This document shows, piece after piece, positions 23,173 through 35,847 of a stretch of DNA of 64,000 nucleotides. The notes under the pieces are model-generated. The model did not search any database. It worked only from the letters and a program-made list of their open reading frames with translations, and was not told the origin of the DNA. Numbering within the stretch: the first letter of the stretch is position 1; every line of letters starts with the position of its first letter. The stretch spans positions 18,735,001 through 18,799,000 of the forward strand of contig NC_079885.1 in NCBI RefSeq assembly GCF_029227915.1, in the 5' to 3' direction. The stretch is from Hydractinia symbiolongicarpus. Its lineage: Eukaryota > Cnidaria > Hydrozoa > Anthoathecata > Hydractiniidae. The translations under genes and the position numbers were made by a program.

Positions 23173-23294
23173 CAACTCTGGGCTTTCTTCAGTTCACGCA
23201 CAAATCTTTCGCCTTTTACTAAAGATTTCCGTGGAGAAGGCCAAAACGATGAGTATATAGACGATTTTTCTACTGTCTCGCTTCGGCGGGACGA
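23173..23294 (+). ncRNA. U5: U5 snRNA, copy 35
   Basis: Identical RNA; downstream GGCCATTCGG as in copy 32. Confidence 0.96.
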
Positions 23295-23842
23295 TCACTA
23301 GTCTAAATGAAAAAACGTGCAGGAGGCCATACGCGGGCCTATCTCTCATCTCGCTCACAGAGACTTGGTAAGCACGGTCCACTCAATGGCTTTCCAAATG
23401 CGAAGAGTGAAGGCCGCAGACGGCAGGGGTTGAGCCAAGGGCCATTCGGCCGTATCCCGCTCACAAGTTTTTTTTTTTTTTTTAGCAGAATAATACATAC
23501 GAGCTAATCAAAATCGGCTCGAGGAAAGAAATAAAGTTCAGAGACAACCAAAGGAGTCGAACTGCAGTAGAAACAAACTAGATGTAACGCAAGCCACTAG
23601 TACGACGTATTGCCTACAGGGACCACACTCTCCGAGACAGCGAACGCAACTTCCTAGTGATTCACGCGAACGCACTCAACTAGGTGATGTAGATCAGAAA
23701 GGTGAAAGTCCTTGTGTCAAGTCTACACCTCACGATGCAGCACCTTTTAAGCGTCCTCTACGAACGGACACACTGGCAAGCGGCACACCACAAGCAAAGG
23801 TTAAGTCGGCTCGAAGGCACAACAGGTCGCGCCGACTTACGA

Positions 23843-23964
23843 CAACTCTGGGCTTTCTTCAGTTCACGCACAAATCTTTCGCCTTTTACTAAAGATTTCC
23901 GTGGAGAAGGCCAAAACGATGAGTATATAGACGATTTTTCTACTGTCTCGCTTCGGCGGGACGA
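23843..23964 (+). ncRNA. U5: U5 snRNA, copy 36
   Basis: Identical RNA and consensus downstream spacer. Confidence 0.96.
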
Positions 23965-24511
23965 TCACTAGTCTAAATGAAAAAACGTGCAGGAGGCCAT
24001 ACGCGGGCCTATCTCTCATCTCGCTCACAGAGACTTGGTAAGCACGGTCCACTCAATGGCTTTCCAAATGCGAAGAGTGAAGGCCGCAGACGGCAGGGGT
24101 TGAGCCAAGGGCCTTTCGGCCGTATCCCGCTCACAAGTTTTTTTTTTTTTTTAGCAGAATAATACATACGAGCTAATCAAAATCGGCTCGAGGAAAGAAA
24201 TAAAGTTCAGAGACAACCAAAGGAGTCGAACTGCAGTAGAAACAAACTAGATGTAACGCAAGCCACTAGTACGACGTATTGCCTACAGGGACCACACTCT
24301 CCGAGACAGCGAACGCAACTTCCTAGTGATTCACGCGAACGCACTCAACTAGATGATGTAGATCAGAAAGGTGAAAGTCCTTGTGTCAAGTCTACACCTC
24401 ACGATGCAGCACCTTTTAAGCGTCCTCTACGAACGGACACACTGGCAAGCGGCACACCACAAGCAAAGGTTAAGTCGGCTCGAAGGCACAACAGGTCGCG
24501 CCGACTTACGA

Positions 24512-24633
24512 CAACTCTGGGCTTTCTTCAGTTCACGCACAAATCTTTCGCCTTTTACTAAAGATTTCCGTGGAGAAGGCCAAAACGATGAGTATATAGA
24601 CGATTTTTCTACTGTCTCGCTTCGGCGGGACGA
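24512..24633 (+). ncRNA. U5: U5 snRNA, copy 37
   Basis: Identical RNA; upstream TAGATGATG, downstream GGCCATTCGG again. Confidence 0.96.
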
Positions 24634-25180
24634 TCACTAGTCTAAATGAAAAAACGTGCAGGAGGCCATACGCGGGCCTATCTCTCATCTCGCTCACAGA
24701 GACTTGGTAAGCACGGTCCACTCAATGGCTTTCCAAATGCGAAGAGTGAAGGCCGCAGACGGCAGGGGTTGAGCCAAGGGCCATTCGGCCGTATCCCGCT
24801 CACAAGTTTTTTTTTTTTTTTAGCAGAATAATACATACGAGCTAATCAAAATCGGCTCGAGGAAAGAAATAAAGTTCAGAGACAACCAAAGGAGTCGAAC
24901 TGCAGTAGAAACAAACTAGATGTAACGCAAGCCACTAGTACGACGTATTGCCTACAGGGACCACACTCTCCGAGACAGCGAACGCAACTTCCTAGTGATT
25001 CACGCGAACGCACTCAACTAGGTGATGTAGATCAGAAAGGTGAAAGTCCTTGTGTCAAGTCTACACCTCACGATGCAGCACCTTTTAAGCGTCCTCTACG
25101 AACGGACACACTGGCAAGCGGCACACCACAAGCAAAGGTTAAGTCGGCTCGAAGGCACAACAGGTCGCGCCGACTTACGA

Positions 25181-25302
25181 CAACTCTGGGCTTTCTTCAG
25201 TTCACGCACAAATCTTTCGCCTTTTACTAACGATTTCCGTGGAGAAGGTCAAAACGATGAGTATATAGACGATTTTTCTACTGTCTCGCTTCGGCGGGAC
25301 GA
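25181..25302 (+). ncRNA. U5: U5 snRNA, copy 38
   Basis: A to C at 25231 breaks a pair of the upper stem; C to T at 25249 turns a lower-stem G-C into G-U. Downstream T-run is preceded by CAAT. Confidence 0.92.
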
Positions 25303-25849
25303 TCACTAGTCTAAATGAAAAAACGTGCAGGAGGCCATACGCGGGCCTATCTCTCATCTCGCTCACAGAGACTTGGTAAGCACGGTCCACTCAATGGCTT
25401 TCCAAATGCGAAGAGTGAAGGCCGCAGACGGCAGGGGTTGAGCCAAGGGCCTTTCGGCCGTATCCCGCTCACAATTTTTTTTTTTTTTTTAGCAGAATAA
25501 TACATACGAGCTAATCAAAATCGGCTCGAGGAAAGAAATAAAGTTCAGAGACAACCAAAGGAGTCGAACTGCAGTAGAAACAAACTAGATGTAACGCAAG
25601 CCACTAGTACGACGTATTGCCTACAGGGACCACACTCTCCGAGACAGCGAACGCAACTTCCTAGTGATTCACGCGAACGCACTCAACTAGGTGATGTAGA
25701 TCAGAAAGGTGAAAGTCCTTGTGTCAAGTCTACACCTCACGATGCAGCACCTTTTAAGCGTCCTCTACGAACGGACACACTGGCAAGCGGCACACCACAA
25801 GCAAAGGTTAAGTCGGCTCGAAGGCACAACAGGTCGCGCCGACTTACGA

Positions 25850-25971
25850 CAACTCTGTGCTTTCTTCAGTTCACGCACAAATCTTTCGCCTTTTACTAAA
25901 GATTTCCGTGGAGAAGGCCAAAACGATGAGTATATAGACGATTTTTCTACTGTCTCGCTTCGGCGGGACGA
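25850..25971 (+). ncRNA. U5: U5 snRNA, copy 39
   Basis: G to T at 25858 removes the bottom pair of the lower stem. Confidence 0.94.
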
Positions 25972-26517
25972 TCACTAGTCTAAATGAAAAAACGTGCAGG
26001 AGGCCATACGCGGGCCTATCTCTCATCTCGCTCACAGAGACTTGGTAAGCACGGTCCACTCAATGGCTTTCCAAATGCGAAGAGTGAAGGCCGCAGACGG
26101 CAGGGGTTGAGCCAAGGGCCTTTCGGCCGTATCCCGCTCACAAGTTTTTTTTTTTTTTAGCAGAATAATACATACGAGCTAATCAAAATCGGCTCGAGGA
26201 AAGAAATAAAGTTCAGAGACAACCAAAGGAGTCGAACTGCAGTAGAAACAAACTAGATGTAACGCAAGCCACTAGTACGACGTATTGCCTACAGGGACCA
26301 CACTCTCCGAGACAGCGAACGCAACTTCCTAGTGATTCACGCGAACGCACTCAACTAGGTGATGTAGATCAGAAAGGTGAAAGTCCTTGTGTCAAGTCTA
26401 CACCTCACGATGCAGCACCTTTTAAGCGTCCTCTACGAACGGACACACTGGCAAGCGGCACACCACAAGCAAAGGTTAAGTCGGCTCGAAGGCACAACAG
26501 GTCGCGCCGACTTACGA

Positions 26518-26639
26518 CAACTCTGGGCTTTCTTCAGTTCACGCACAAATCTTTCGCCTTTTACTAACGATTTCCGTGGAGAAGGCCAAAACGATGAGTA
26601 TATAGACGATTTTTCTACTGTCTCGCTTCGGCGGGACGA
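26518..26639 (+). ncRNA. U5: U5 snRNA, copy 40
   Basis: Shares the upper-stem A to C change of copy 38 (ACTAACG), skipping copy 39. Confidence 0.93.
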
Positions 26640-27185
26640 TCACTAGTCTAAATGAAAAAACGTGCAGGAGGCCATACGCGGGCCTATCTCTCATCTCGCT
26701 CACAGAGACTTGGTAAGCACGGTCCACTCAATGGCTTTCCAAATGCAAAGAGTGAAGGCCGCAGACGGCAGGGGTTGAGCCAAGGGCCTTTCGGCCGTAT
26801 CCCGCTCACAAGTTTTTTTTTTTTTTAGCAGAATAATACATACGAGCTAATCAAAATCGGCTCGAGGAAAGAAATAAAGTTCAGAGACAACCAAAGGAGT
26901 CGAACTGCAGTAGAAACAAACTAGATGTAACGCAAGCCACTAGTACGACGTATTGCCTACAGGGACCACACTCTCCGAGACAGCGAACGCAACTTCCTAG
27001 TGATTCACGCGAACGCACTCAACTAGGTGATGTAGATCAGAAAGGTGAAAGTCCTTGTGTCAAGTCTACACCTCACGATGCAGCACCTTTTAAGCGTCCT
27101 CTACGAACGGACACACTGGCAAGCGGCACACCACAAGCAAAGGTTAAGTCGGCTCGAAGGCACAACAGGTCGCGCCGACTTACGA

Positions 27186-27307
27186 CAACTCTGGGCTTTC
27201 TTCAGTTCACGCACAAATCTTTCGCCTTTTACTAAAGATTTCCGTGGAGAAGGCCAAAACGATGAGTATATAGACGATTTTTCTACTGTCTCACTTCGGC
27301 GGGACGA
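27186..27307 (+). ncRNA. U5: U5 snRNA, copy 41
   Basis: G to A at 27293 gives an A-C mismatch in the 3' hairpin. Downstream CATACTCGGG and CAAT before the T-run. Confidence 0.93.
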
Positions 27308-27853
27308 TCACTAGTCTAAATGAAAAAACGTGCAGGAGGCCATACTCGGGCCTATCTCTCATCTCGCTCACAGAGACTTGGTAAGCACGGTCCACTCAAT
27401 GGCTTTCCAAATGCGAAGAGTGAAGGCCGCAGACGGCAGGGGTTGAGCCAAGGGCCTTTCGGCCGTATCCCGCTCACAATTTTTTTTTTTTTTTAGCAGA
27501 ATAATACATACGAGCTAATCAAAATCGGCTCGAGGAAAGAAATAAAGTTCAGAGACAACCAAAGGAGTCGAACTGCAGTAGAAACAAACTAGATGTAACG
27601 CAAGCAACTAGTACGACGTATTGCCTACAGGGACCACACTCTCCGAGACAGCGAACGCAACTTCCTAGTGATTCACGCGAACGCACTCAACTAGGTGATG
27701 TAGATCAGAAAGGTGAAAGTCCTTGTGTCAAGTCTACACCTCACGATGCAGCACCTTTTAAGCGTCCTCTACGAACGGACACACTGGCAAGCGGCACACC
27801 ACAAGCAAAGGTTAAGTCGACTCGAAGGCACAACAGGTCGCGCCGACTTACGA

Positions 27854-27975
27854 CAACTCTGGGCTTTCTTCAGTTCACGCACAAATCTTTCGCCTTTTAC
27901 TAAAGATTTCCGTGGAGAAGGCCAAAAGGATGAGTATATAGACGATTTTTCTACTGTCTCGCTTCGGCGAGACGA
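27854..27975 (+). ncRNA. U5: U5 snRNA, copy 42
   Basis: C to G at 27928, and G to A in the 3' hairpin (GCGAGAC), which turns a T-G wobble into T-A and so strengthens the stem. A 14 bp deletion follows at about 28015. Confidence 0.94.
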
Positions 27976-28507
27976 TCACTAGTCTAAATGAAAAAACGTG
28001 CAGGAGGCCATACGCTCTCGCTCACAGAGACTTGGTAAGCACGGTCCACTCAATGGCTTTCCAAATGCGAAGAGTGAAGGCCGCAGACGGCAGGGGTTGA
28101 GCCAAGGGCCTTTCGGCCGTATCCCGCTCACAATTTTTTTTTTTTTTTAGCAGAATAATACATACGAGCTAATCAAAATCGGCTCGAGGAAAGAAATAAA
28201 GTTCAGAGACAACCAAAGGAGTCGAACTGCAGTAGAAACAAACTAGATGTAACGCAAGCAACTAGTACGACGTATTGCCTACAGGGACCACACTCTCCGA
28301 GACAGCGAACGCAACTTCCTAGTGATTCACGCGAACGCACTCAACTAGGTGATGTAGATCAGAAAGGTGAAAGTCCTTGTGTCAAGTCTACACCTCACGA
28401 TGCAGCACCTTTTAAGCGTCCTCTACGAACGGACACACTGGCAAGCGGCACACCACAAGCAAAGGTTAAGTCGACTCGAAGGCACAACAGGTCGCGCCGA
28501 CTTACGA

Positions 28508-28629
28508 CAACTCTGGGCTTTCTTCAGTTCACGCACAAATCTTTCGCCTTTTACTAAAGATTTCCGTGGAGAAGGCCAAAACGATGAGTATATAGACGAT
28601 TTTTCTACTGTCTCGCTTCGGCGAGACGA
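28508..28629 (+). ncRNA. U5: U5 snRNA, copy 43
   Basis: Same strengthened 3' hairpin (GCGAGAC), same 14 bp downstream deletion and same upstream markers (AAGCAACTA, AAGTCGACTC) as copy 42. Confidence 0.95.
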
Positions 28630-29162
28630 TCACTAGTCTAAATGAAAAAACGTGCAGGAGGCCATACGCTCTCGCTCACAGAGACTTGGTAAGCACGGTC
28701 CACTCAATGGCTTTCCAAATGCGAAGAGTGAAGGCCGCAGACGGCAGGGGTTGAGCCAAGGGCCTTTCGGCCGTATCCCGCTCACAAGTTTTTTTTTTTT
28801 TTTAGCAGAATAATACATACGAGCTAATCAAAATCGGCTCGAGGAAAGAAATAAAGTTCAGAGACAACCAAAGGAGTCGAACTGCAGTAGAAACAAACTA
28901 GATGTAACGCAAGCCACTAGTACGACGTATTGCCTACAGGGACCACACTCTCCGAGACAGCGAACGCAACTTCCTAGTGATTCACGCGAACGCACTCAAC
29001 TAGGTGATGTAGATCAGAAAGGTGAAAGTCCTTGTGTCAAGTCTACACCTCACGATGCAGCACCTTTTAAGCGTCCTCTACGAACGGTCACACTGGCAAG
29101 CGGCACACCACAAGCAAAGGTTAAGTCGGCTCGAAGGCACAACAGGTCGCGCCGACTTACGA

Positions 29163-29284
29163 CAACTCTGGGCTTTCTTCAGTTCACGCACAAATCTTTC
29201 GCCTTTTACTAAAGATTTCCGTGGAGAAGGCCAAAACGATGAGTATATAGACGATTTTTCTACTGTCTCGCTTCGGCGGGACGA
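29163..29284 (+). ncRNA. U5: U5 snRNA, copy 44
   Basis: Identical RNA; upstream ACGGTCACAC; T-run downstream ends TTTCTTTAGC. Confidence 0.96.
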
Positions 29285-29830
29285 TCACTAGTCTAAATGA
29301 AAAAACGTGCAGGAGGCCATACGCGGGCCTATCTCTCATCTCGCTCACAGAGACTTGGTAAGCACGGTCCACTCAATGGCTTTCCAAATGCGAAGAGTGA
29401 AGGCCGCAGACGGCAGGGGTTGAGCCAAGGGCCTTTCGGCCGTATCCCGCTCACAAGTTTTTTTTTTCTTTAGCAGAATAATACATACGAGCTAATCAAA
29501 ATCGGCTCGAGGAAAGAAATAAAGTTCAGAGACAACCAAAGGAGTCGAACTGCAGTAGAAACAAACTAGATGTAACGCAAGCCACTAGTACGACGTATTG
29601 CCTACAGGGACCACACTCTCCGAGACAGCGAACGCAACTTCCTAGTGATTCACGCGAACGCACTCAACTAGGTGATGTAGATCAGAAAGGTGAAAGTCCT
29701 TGTGTCAAGTCTACACCTCACGATGCAGCACCTTTTAAGCGTCCTCTACGAACGGACACACTGGCAAGCGGCACACCACAAGCAAAGGTTAAGTCGGCTC
29801 GAAGGCACAACAGGTCGCGCCGACTTACGA

Positions 29831-29952
29831 CAACTCTGGGCTTTCTTCAGTTCACGCACAAATCTTTCGCCTTTTACTAAAGATTTCCGTGGAGAAGGCC
29901 AAAACGATGAGTATATAGACGATTTTTCTACTGTCTCGCTTCGGCGGGACGA
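29831..29952 (+). ncRNA. U5: U5 snRNA, copy 45
   Basis: Identical RNA; downstream GGCAGGAGTTG, shared with copy 50. Confidence 0.96.
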
Positions 29953-30499
29953 TCACTAGTCTAAATGAAAAAACGTGCAGGAGGCCATACGCGGGCCTAT
30001 CTCTCATCTCGCTCACAGAGACTTGGTAAGCACGGTCCACTCAATGGCTTTCCAAATGCGAAGAGTGAAGGCCGCAGACGGCAGGAGTTGAGCCAAGGGC
30101 CTTTCGGCCGTATCCCGCTCACAAGTTTTTTTTTTTTTTTAGCAGAATAATACATACGAGCTAATCAAAATCGGCTCGAGGAAAGAAATAAAGTTTAGAG
30201 ACAACCAAAGGAGTCAAACTGCAGTAGAAACAAACTAGATGTAACGCAAGCCACTAGTACGACGTATTGCCTACAGGGACCACCCTCTCCGAGACAGCGA
30301 ACGCAACTTCCTAGTGATTCACGCGAACGCACTCAACTAGGTGATGTAGATCAGAAAGGTGAAAGTCCTTGTGTCAAGTCTACACCTCACGATGCAGCAC
30401 CTTTTAAGCGTCCTCTACGAACGGACACACTGGCAAGCGGCACACCACAAGCAAAGGTTAAGTCGGCTCGAAGGCACAACAGGTCGCGCCGACTTACGA

Positions 30500-30621
30500 C
30501 AACTCTGGGCTTTCTTCAGTTCACGCACAAATCTTTCGCCTTTTACTAAAGATTTCCGTGGAGAAGGCCAAAACGATGAGTATATAGACGATTTTTCTAC
30601 TGTCTCGCTTCGGCGGGACGA
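30500..30621 (+). ncRNA. U5: U5 snRNA, copy 46
   Basis: Identical RNA in a diverged unit: upstream AAGTTTAGAG, GTCAAACTG, ACCACCCTC; downstream CGCCCACAG, GGTCTACT, TGCAAAGAG, GAGCCTAGG and a C in the T-run. Confidence 0.95.
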
Positions 30622-31167
30622 TCACTAGTCTAAATGAAAAAACGTGCAGGAGGCCATACGCGGGCCTATCTCTCATCTCGCCCACAGAGACTTGGTAAGC
30701 ACGGTCTACTCAATGGCTTTCCAAATGCAAAGAGTGAAGGCCGCAGACGGCAGGGGTTGAGCCTAGGGCCTTTCGGCCGTATCCCGCTCACAAGTTTTTT
30801 TTTTCTTTAGCAGAATAATACATACGAGCTAATCAAAATCGGCTCGAGGAAAGAAATAAAGTTCAGAGACAACCAAAGGAGTCGAACTGCAGTAGAAACA
30901 AACTAGATGTATCGCAAGCCACTAGTACGACGTATTGCCTACAGGGACCACACTCTCCGAGACAGCGAACGCAACTTCCTAGTGATTCACGCGAACGCAC
31001 TCAACTAGGTGATGTAGATCAGAAAGGTGAAAGTCCTTGTGTCAAGTCTACACCTCACGATGCAGCACCTTTTAAGCGTCCTCTACGAACGGACACACTG
31101 GCAAGCGGCACACCACAAGCAAAGGTTAAGTCGGCTCGAAGGCACAACAGGTCGCGCCGACTTACGA

Positions 31168-31289
31168 CAACTCTGGGCTTTCTTCAGTTCACGCACAAAT
31201 CTTTCGCCTTTTACTAAAGATTTCCGTGGAGAAGGCCAAAACGATGAGTATATAGACGATTTTTCTACTGTCTCGCTTCGGCGGGACGA
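31168..31289 (+). ncRNA. U5: U5 snRNA, copy 47
   Basis: Identical RNA; upstream GATGTATCGC, downstream CATACTCGGG. Confidence 0.96.
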
Positions 31290-31836
31290 TCACTAGTCTA
31301 AATGAAAAAACGTGCAGGAGGCCATACTCGGGCCTATCTCTCATCTCGCTCACAGAGACTTGGTAAGCACGGTCCACTCAATGGCTTTCCAAATGCGAAG
31401 AGTGAAGGCCGCAGACGGCAGGGGTTGAGCCAAGGGCCTTTCGGCCGTATCCCGCTCACAAGTTTTTTTTTTTTTTTAGCAGAATAATACATACGAGCTA
31501 ATCAAAATCGGCTCGAGGAAAGAAATAAAGTTCAGAGACAACCAAAGGAGTCGAACTGCAGTAGAAACAAACTAGATGTAACGCAAGCCACTAGTACGAC
31601 GTATTGCCTACAGGGACCACACTCTCCGAGACAGCGAACGCAACTTCCTAGTGATTCACGCGAACGCACTCAACTAGGTGATGTAGATCAGAAAGGTGAA
31701 AGTCCTTGTGTCAAGTCTACACCTCACGATGCAGCACCTTTTAAGCGTCCTCTACGAACGGACACACTGGCAAGCGGCACACCACAAGCAAAGGTTAAGT
31801 CGGCTCGAAGGCACAACAGGTCGCGCCGACTTACGA

Positions 31837-31958
31837 CAACTCTGGGCTTTCTTCAGTTCACGCACAAATCTTTCGCCTTTTACTAAAGATTTCCGTGGAG
31901 AAGGCCAAAACGATGAGTATATAGACGATTTTTCTACTGTCTCGCTTCGGCGGGACGA
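31837..31958 (+). ncRNA. U5: U5 snRNA, copy 48
   Basis: Identical RNA; downstream CATACTCGGG. Confidence 0.96.
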
Positions 31959-32504
31959 TCACTAGTCTAAATGAAAAAACGTGCAGGAGGCCATACTCGG
32001 GCCTATCTCTCATCTCGCTCACAGAGACTTGGTAAGCACGGTCCACTCAATGGCTTTCCAAATGCGAAGAGTGAAGGCCGCAGACGGCAGGGGTTGAGCC
32101 AAGGGCCTTTCGGCCGTATCCCGCTCACAAGTTTTTTTTTTTTTTAGCAGAATAATACATACGAGCTAATCAAAATCGGCTCGAGGAAAGAAATAAAGTT
32201 CAGAGACAACCAAAGGAGTCGAACTGCAGTAGAAACAAACTAGATGTAACGCAAGCCACTAGTACGACGTATTGCCTACAGGGACCACACTCTCCGAGAC
32301 AGCGAACGCAACTTCCTAGTGATTCACGCGAACGCACTCAACTAGGTGATGTAGATCAGAAAGGTGAAAGTCCTTGTGTCAAGTCTACACCTCACGATGC
32401 AGCACCTTTTAAGCGTCCTCTACGAACGGACACACTGGCAAGCGGCACACCACAAGCAAAGGTTAAGTCGGCTCGAAGGCACAACAGGTCGCGCCGACTT
32501 ACGA

Positions 32505-32626
32505 CAACTCTGGGCTTTCTTCAGTTCACGCACAAATCTTTCGCCTTTTACTAAAGATTTCCGTGGAGAAGGCCAAAACGATGAGTATATAGACGATTTT
32601 TCTACTGTCTCGCTTCGGCGGGACGA
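32505..32626 (+). ncRNA. U5: U5 snRNA, copy 49
   Basis: Identical RNA; downstream GAGGCTATAC, AAGGCGGCAG and a C-interrupted T-run like that of copy 44. Confidence 0.96.
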
Positions 32627-33172
32627 TCACTAGTCTAAATGAAAAAACGTGCAGGAGGCTATACGCGGGCCTATCTCTCATCTCGCTCACAGAGACTTGG
32701 TAAGCACGGTCCACTCAATGGCTTTCCAAATGCGAAGAGTGAAGGCGGCAGACGGCAGGGGTTGAGCCAAGGGCCTTTCGGCCGTATCCCGCTCACAAGT
32801 TTTTTTTTTCTTTAGCAGAATAATACATACGAGCTAATCAAAATCGGCTCGAGGAAAGAAATAAAGTTCAGAGACAACCAAAGGAGTCGAACTGCAGTAG
32901 AAACAAACTAGATGTAACGCAAGCCACTAGTACGACGTATTGCCTACAGGGACCACACTCTCCGAGACAGCGAACGCAACTTCCTAGTGATTCACGCGAA
33001 CGCACTCAACTAGGTGATGTAGATCAGAAAGGTGAAAGTCCTTGTGTCAAGTCTACACCTCACGATGCAGCACCTTTTAAGCGTCCTCTACGAACGGACA
33101 CACTGGCAAGCGGCACACCACAAGCAAAGGTTAAGTCGGCTCGAAGGCACAACAGGTCGCGCCGACTTACGA

Positions 33173-33294
33173 CAACTCTGGGCTTTCTTCAGTTCACGCA
33201 CAAATCTTTCGCCTTTTACTAAAGATTTCCGTGGAGAAGGCCAAAACGATGAGTATATAGACGATTTTTCTACTGTCTCGCTTCGGCGGGACGA
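33173..33294 (+). ncRNA. U5: U5 snRNA, copy 50
   Basis: Identical RNA; downstream GGCAGGAGTTG as in copy 45. Confidence 0.96.
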
Positions 33295-33841
33295 TCACTA
33301 GTCTAAATGAAAAAACGTGCAGGAGGCCATACGCGGGCCTATCTCTCATCTCGCTCACAGAGACTTGGTAAGCACGGTCCACTCAATGGCTTTCCAAATG
33401 CGAAGAGTGAAGGCCGCAGACGGCAGGAGTTGAGCCAAGGGCCTTTCGGCCGTATCCCGCTCACAAGTTTTTTTTTTTTTTTAGCAGAATAATACATACG
33501 AGCTAATCAAAATCGGCTCGAGGAAAGAAATAAAGTTTAGAGACAACCAAAGGAGTCAAACTGCAGTAGAAACAAACTAGATGTAACGCAAGCCACTAGT
33601 ACGACGTATTGCCTACAGGGACCACACTCTCCGAGACAGCGAACGCAACTTCCTAGTGATTCACGCGAACGCACTCAACTAGGTGATGTAGATCAGAAAG
33701 GTGAAAGTCCTTGTGTCAAGTCTACACCTCACGATGCAGCACCTTTTAAGCGTCCTCTACGAACGGACACACTGGCAAGCGGCACACCACAAGCAAAGGT
33801 TAAGTCGGCTCGAAGGCACAACAGGTCGCGCCGACTTACGA

Positions 33842-33963
33842 CAACTCTGGGCTTTCTTCAGTTCACGCACAAATCTTTCGCCTTTTACTAAAGATTTCCG
33901 TGGAGAAGGCCAAAACGATGAGTATATAGACGATTTTTCTACTGTCTCGCTTCGGCGGGACGA
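33842..33963 (+). ncRNA. U5: U5 snRNA, copy 51
   Basis: Identical RNA; upstream AAGTTTAGAG and GTCAAACTG as in copy 46; downstream CATACTCGGG. Confidence 0.96.
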
Positions 33964-34510
33964 TCACTAGTCTAAATGAAAAAACGTGCAGGAGGCCATA
34001 CTCGGGCCTATCTCTCATCTCGCTCACAGAGACTTGGTAAGCACGGTCCACTCAATGGCTTTCCAAATGCGAAGAGTGAAGGCCGCAGACGGCAGGGGTT
34101 GAGCCAAGGGCCTTTCGGCCGTATCCCGCTCACAAGTTTTTTTTTTTTTTTAGCAGAATAATACATACGAGCTAATCAAAATCGGCTCGAGGAAAGAAAT
34201 AAAGTTCAGAGACAACCAAAGGAGTCGAACTGCAGTAGAAACAAACTAGATGTAACGCAAGCCACTAGTACGACGTATTGCCTACAGGGACCACACTCTC
34301 CGAGACAGCGAACGCAACTTCCTAGTGATTCACGCGAACGCACTCAACTAGGTGATGTAGATCAGAAAGGTGAAAGTCCTTGTGTCAAGTCTACACCTCA
34401 CGATGCAGCACCTTTTAAGCGTCCTCTACGAACGGACACACTGGCAAGCGGCACACCACAAGCAAAGGTTAAGTCGGCTCGAAGGCACAACAGGTCGCGC
34501 CGACTTACGA

Positions 34511-34632
34511 CAACTCTGGGCTTTCTTCAGTTCACGCACAAATCTTTCGCCTTTTACTAAAGATTTCCGTGGAGAAGGCCAAAACGATGAGTATATAGAC
34601 GATTTTTCTACTGTCTCGCTTCGGCGGGACGA
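34511..34632 (+). ncRNA. U5: U5 snRNA, copy 52
   Basis: Identical RNA; downstream GGCCTCTCGG. Confidence 0.96.
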
Positions 34633-35178
34633 TCACTAGTCTAAATGAAAAAACGTGCAGGAGGCCATACGCGGGCCTATCTCTCATCTCGCTCACAGAG
34701 ACTTGGTAAGCACGGTCCACTCAATGGCTTTCCAAATGCGAAGAGTGAAGGCCGCAGACGGCAGGGGTTGAGCCAAGGGCCTCTCGGCCGTATCCCGCTC
34801 ACAAGTTTTTTTTTTTTTTAGCAGAATAATACATACGAGCTAATCAAAATCGGCTCGAGGAAAGAAATAAAGTTCAGAGACAACCAAAGGAGTCGAACTG
34901 CAGTAGAAACAAACTAGATGTAACGCAAGCCACTAGTACGACGTATTGCCTACAGGGACCACACTCTCCGAGACAGCGAACGCAACTTCCTAGTGATTCA
35001 CGCGAACGCACTCAACTAGGTGATGTAGATCAGAAAGGTGAAAGTCCTTGTGTCAAGTCTACACCTCACGATGCAGCAACTTTTAAGCGTCCTCTACGAA
35101 CGGACACACTGGCAAGCGGCACACCACAAGCAAAGGTTAAGTCGGCTCGAAGGCACAACAGGTCGCGCCGACTTACGA

Positions 35179-35300
35179 CAACTCTGGGCTTTCTTCAGTT
35201 CACGCACAAATCTTTCGCCTTTTACTAAAGATTTCCGTGGAGAAGGCCAAAACGATGAGTATATAGACGATTTTTCTACTGTCTCGCTTCGGCGGGACGA
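35179..35300 (+). ncRNA. U5: U5 snRNA, copy 53
   Basis: Identical RNA; upstream CAGCAACTTTT, downstream CACTCATCGG and AAGGCTGCAG. Confidence 0.96.
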
Positions 35301-35847
35301 TCACTAGTCTAAATGAAAAAACGTGCAGGAGGCCATACGCGGGCCTATCTCTCATCTCGCTCACAGAGACTTGGTAAGCACGGTCCACTCATCGGCTTTC
35401 CAAATGCGAAGAGTGAAGGCTGCAGACGGCAGGGGTTGAGCCAAGGGCCTTTCGGCCGTATCCCGCTCACAAGTTTTTTTTTTTTTTTAGCAGAATAATA
35501 CATACGAGCTAATCAAAATCGGCTCGAGGAAAGAAGTAAAGTTCAGAGACAACCAAAGGAGTCGAACTGCAGTAGAAACAAACTAGATGTAACGCAAGCC
35601 ACTAGTACGACGTATTGCCTACAGGGACCACACTCTCCGAGACAGCGAACGCAACTTCCTAGTGATTCACGCGAACGCACTCAACTAGGTGATGTAGATC
35701 TGAAAGGTGAAAGTCCTTGTGTCAAGTCTACACCTCACGATGCAACACCTTTTAAGCGTCCTCTACGAACGGACACACTGGCAAGCGGCACACCACAAGC
35801 AAAGGTTAAGTCGGCTCGAAGGCACAACAGGTCGCGCCGACTTACGA

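Larger units (their letters stand above)
19440..23460 (+). repeat. Duplicated three-unit higher-order block (copies 30-32 and 33-35)
   Basis: Markers of copies 30, 31 and 32 recur 2007 bp later in copies 33, 34 and 35: ACAGATCGCG at 19809/21816, GGCCCTTTCGG with ATCTCGC near 20095/22102, GAGTTGAAC near 20207/22214, CACAGTCC near 20696/22703, and GGCCATTCGG near 21434/23441. Private changes in copies 33 and 34 arose after the duplication. Confidence 0.85.
29440..33900 (+). repeat. Five-unit-spaced duplication (copies 44-46 and 49-51)
   Basis: Three successive markers recur about 3342 bp apart: TTTCTTTAGC at the T-run end (29468/32810), GGCAGGAGTTG (30083/33424), and AAGTTTAGAG with GTCAAACTG (30193/33535). 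Copies 46 and 51 differ afterwards, so the duplicated segment ends within that unit or was overwritten. Confidence 0.75.
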
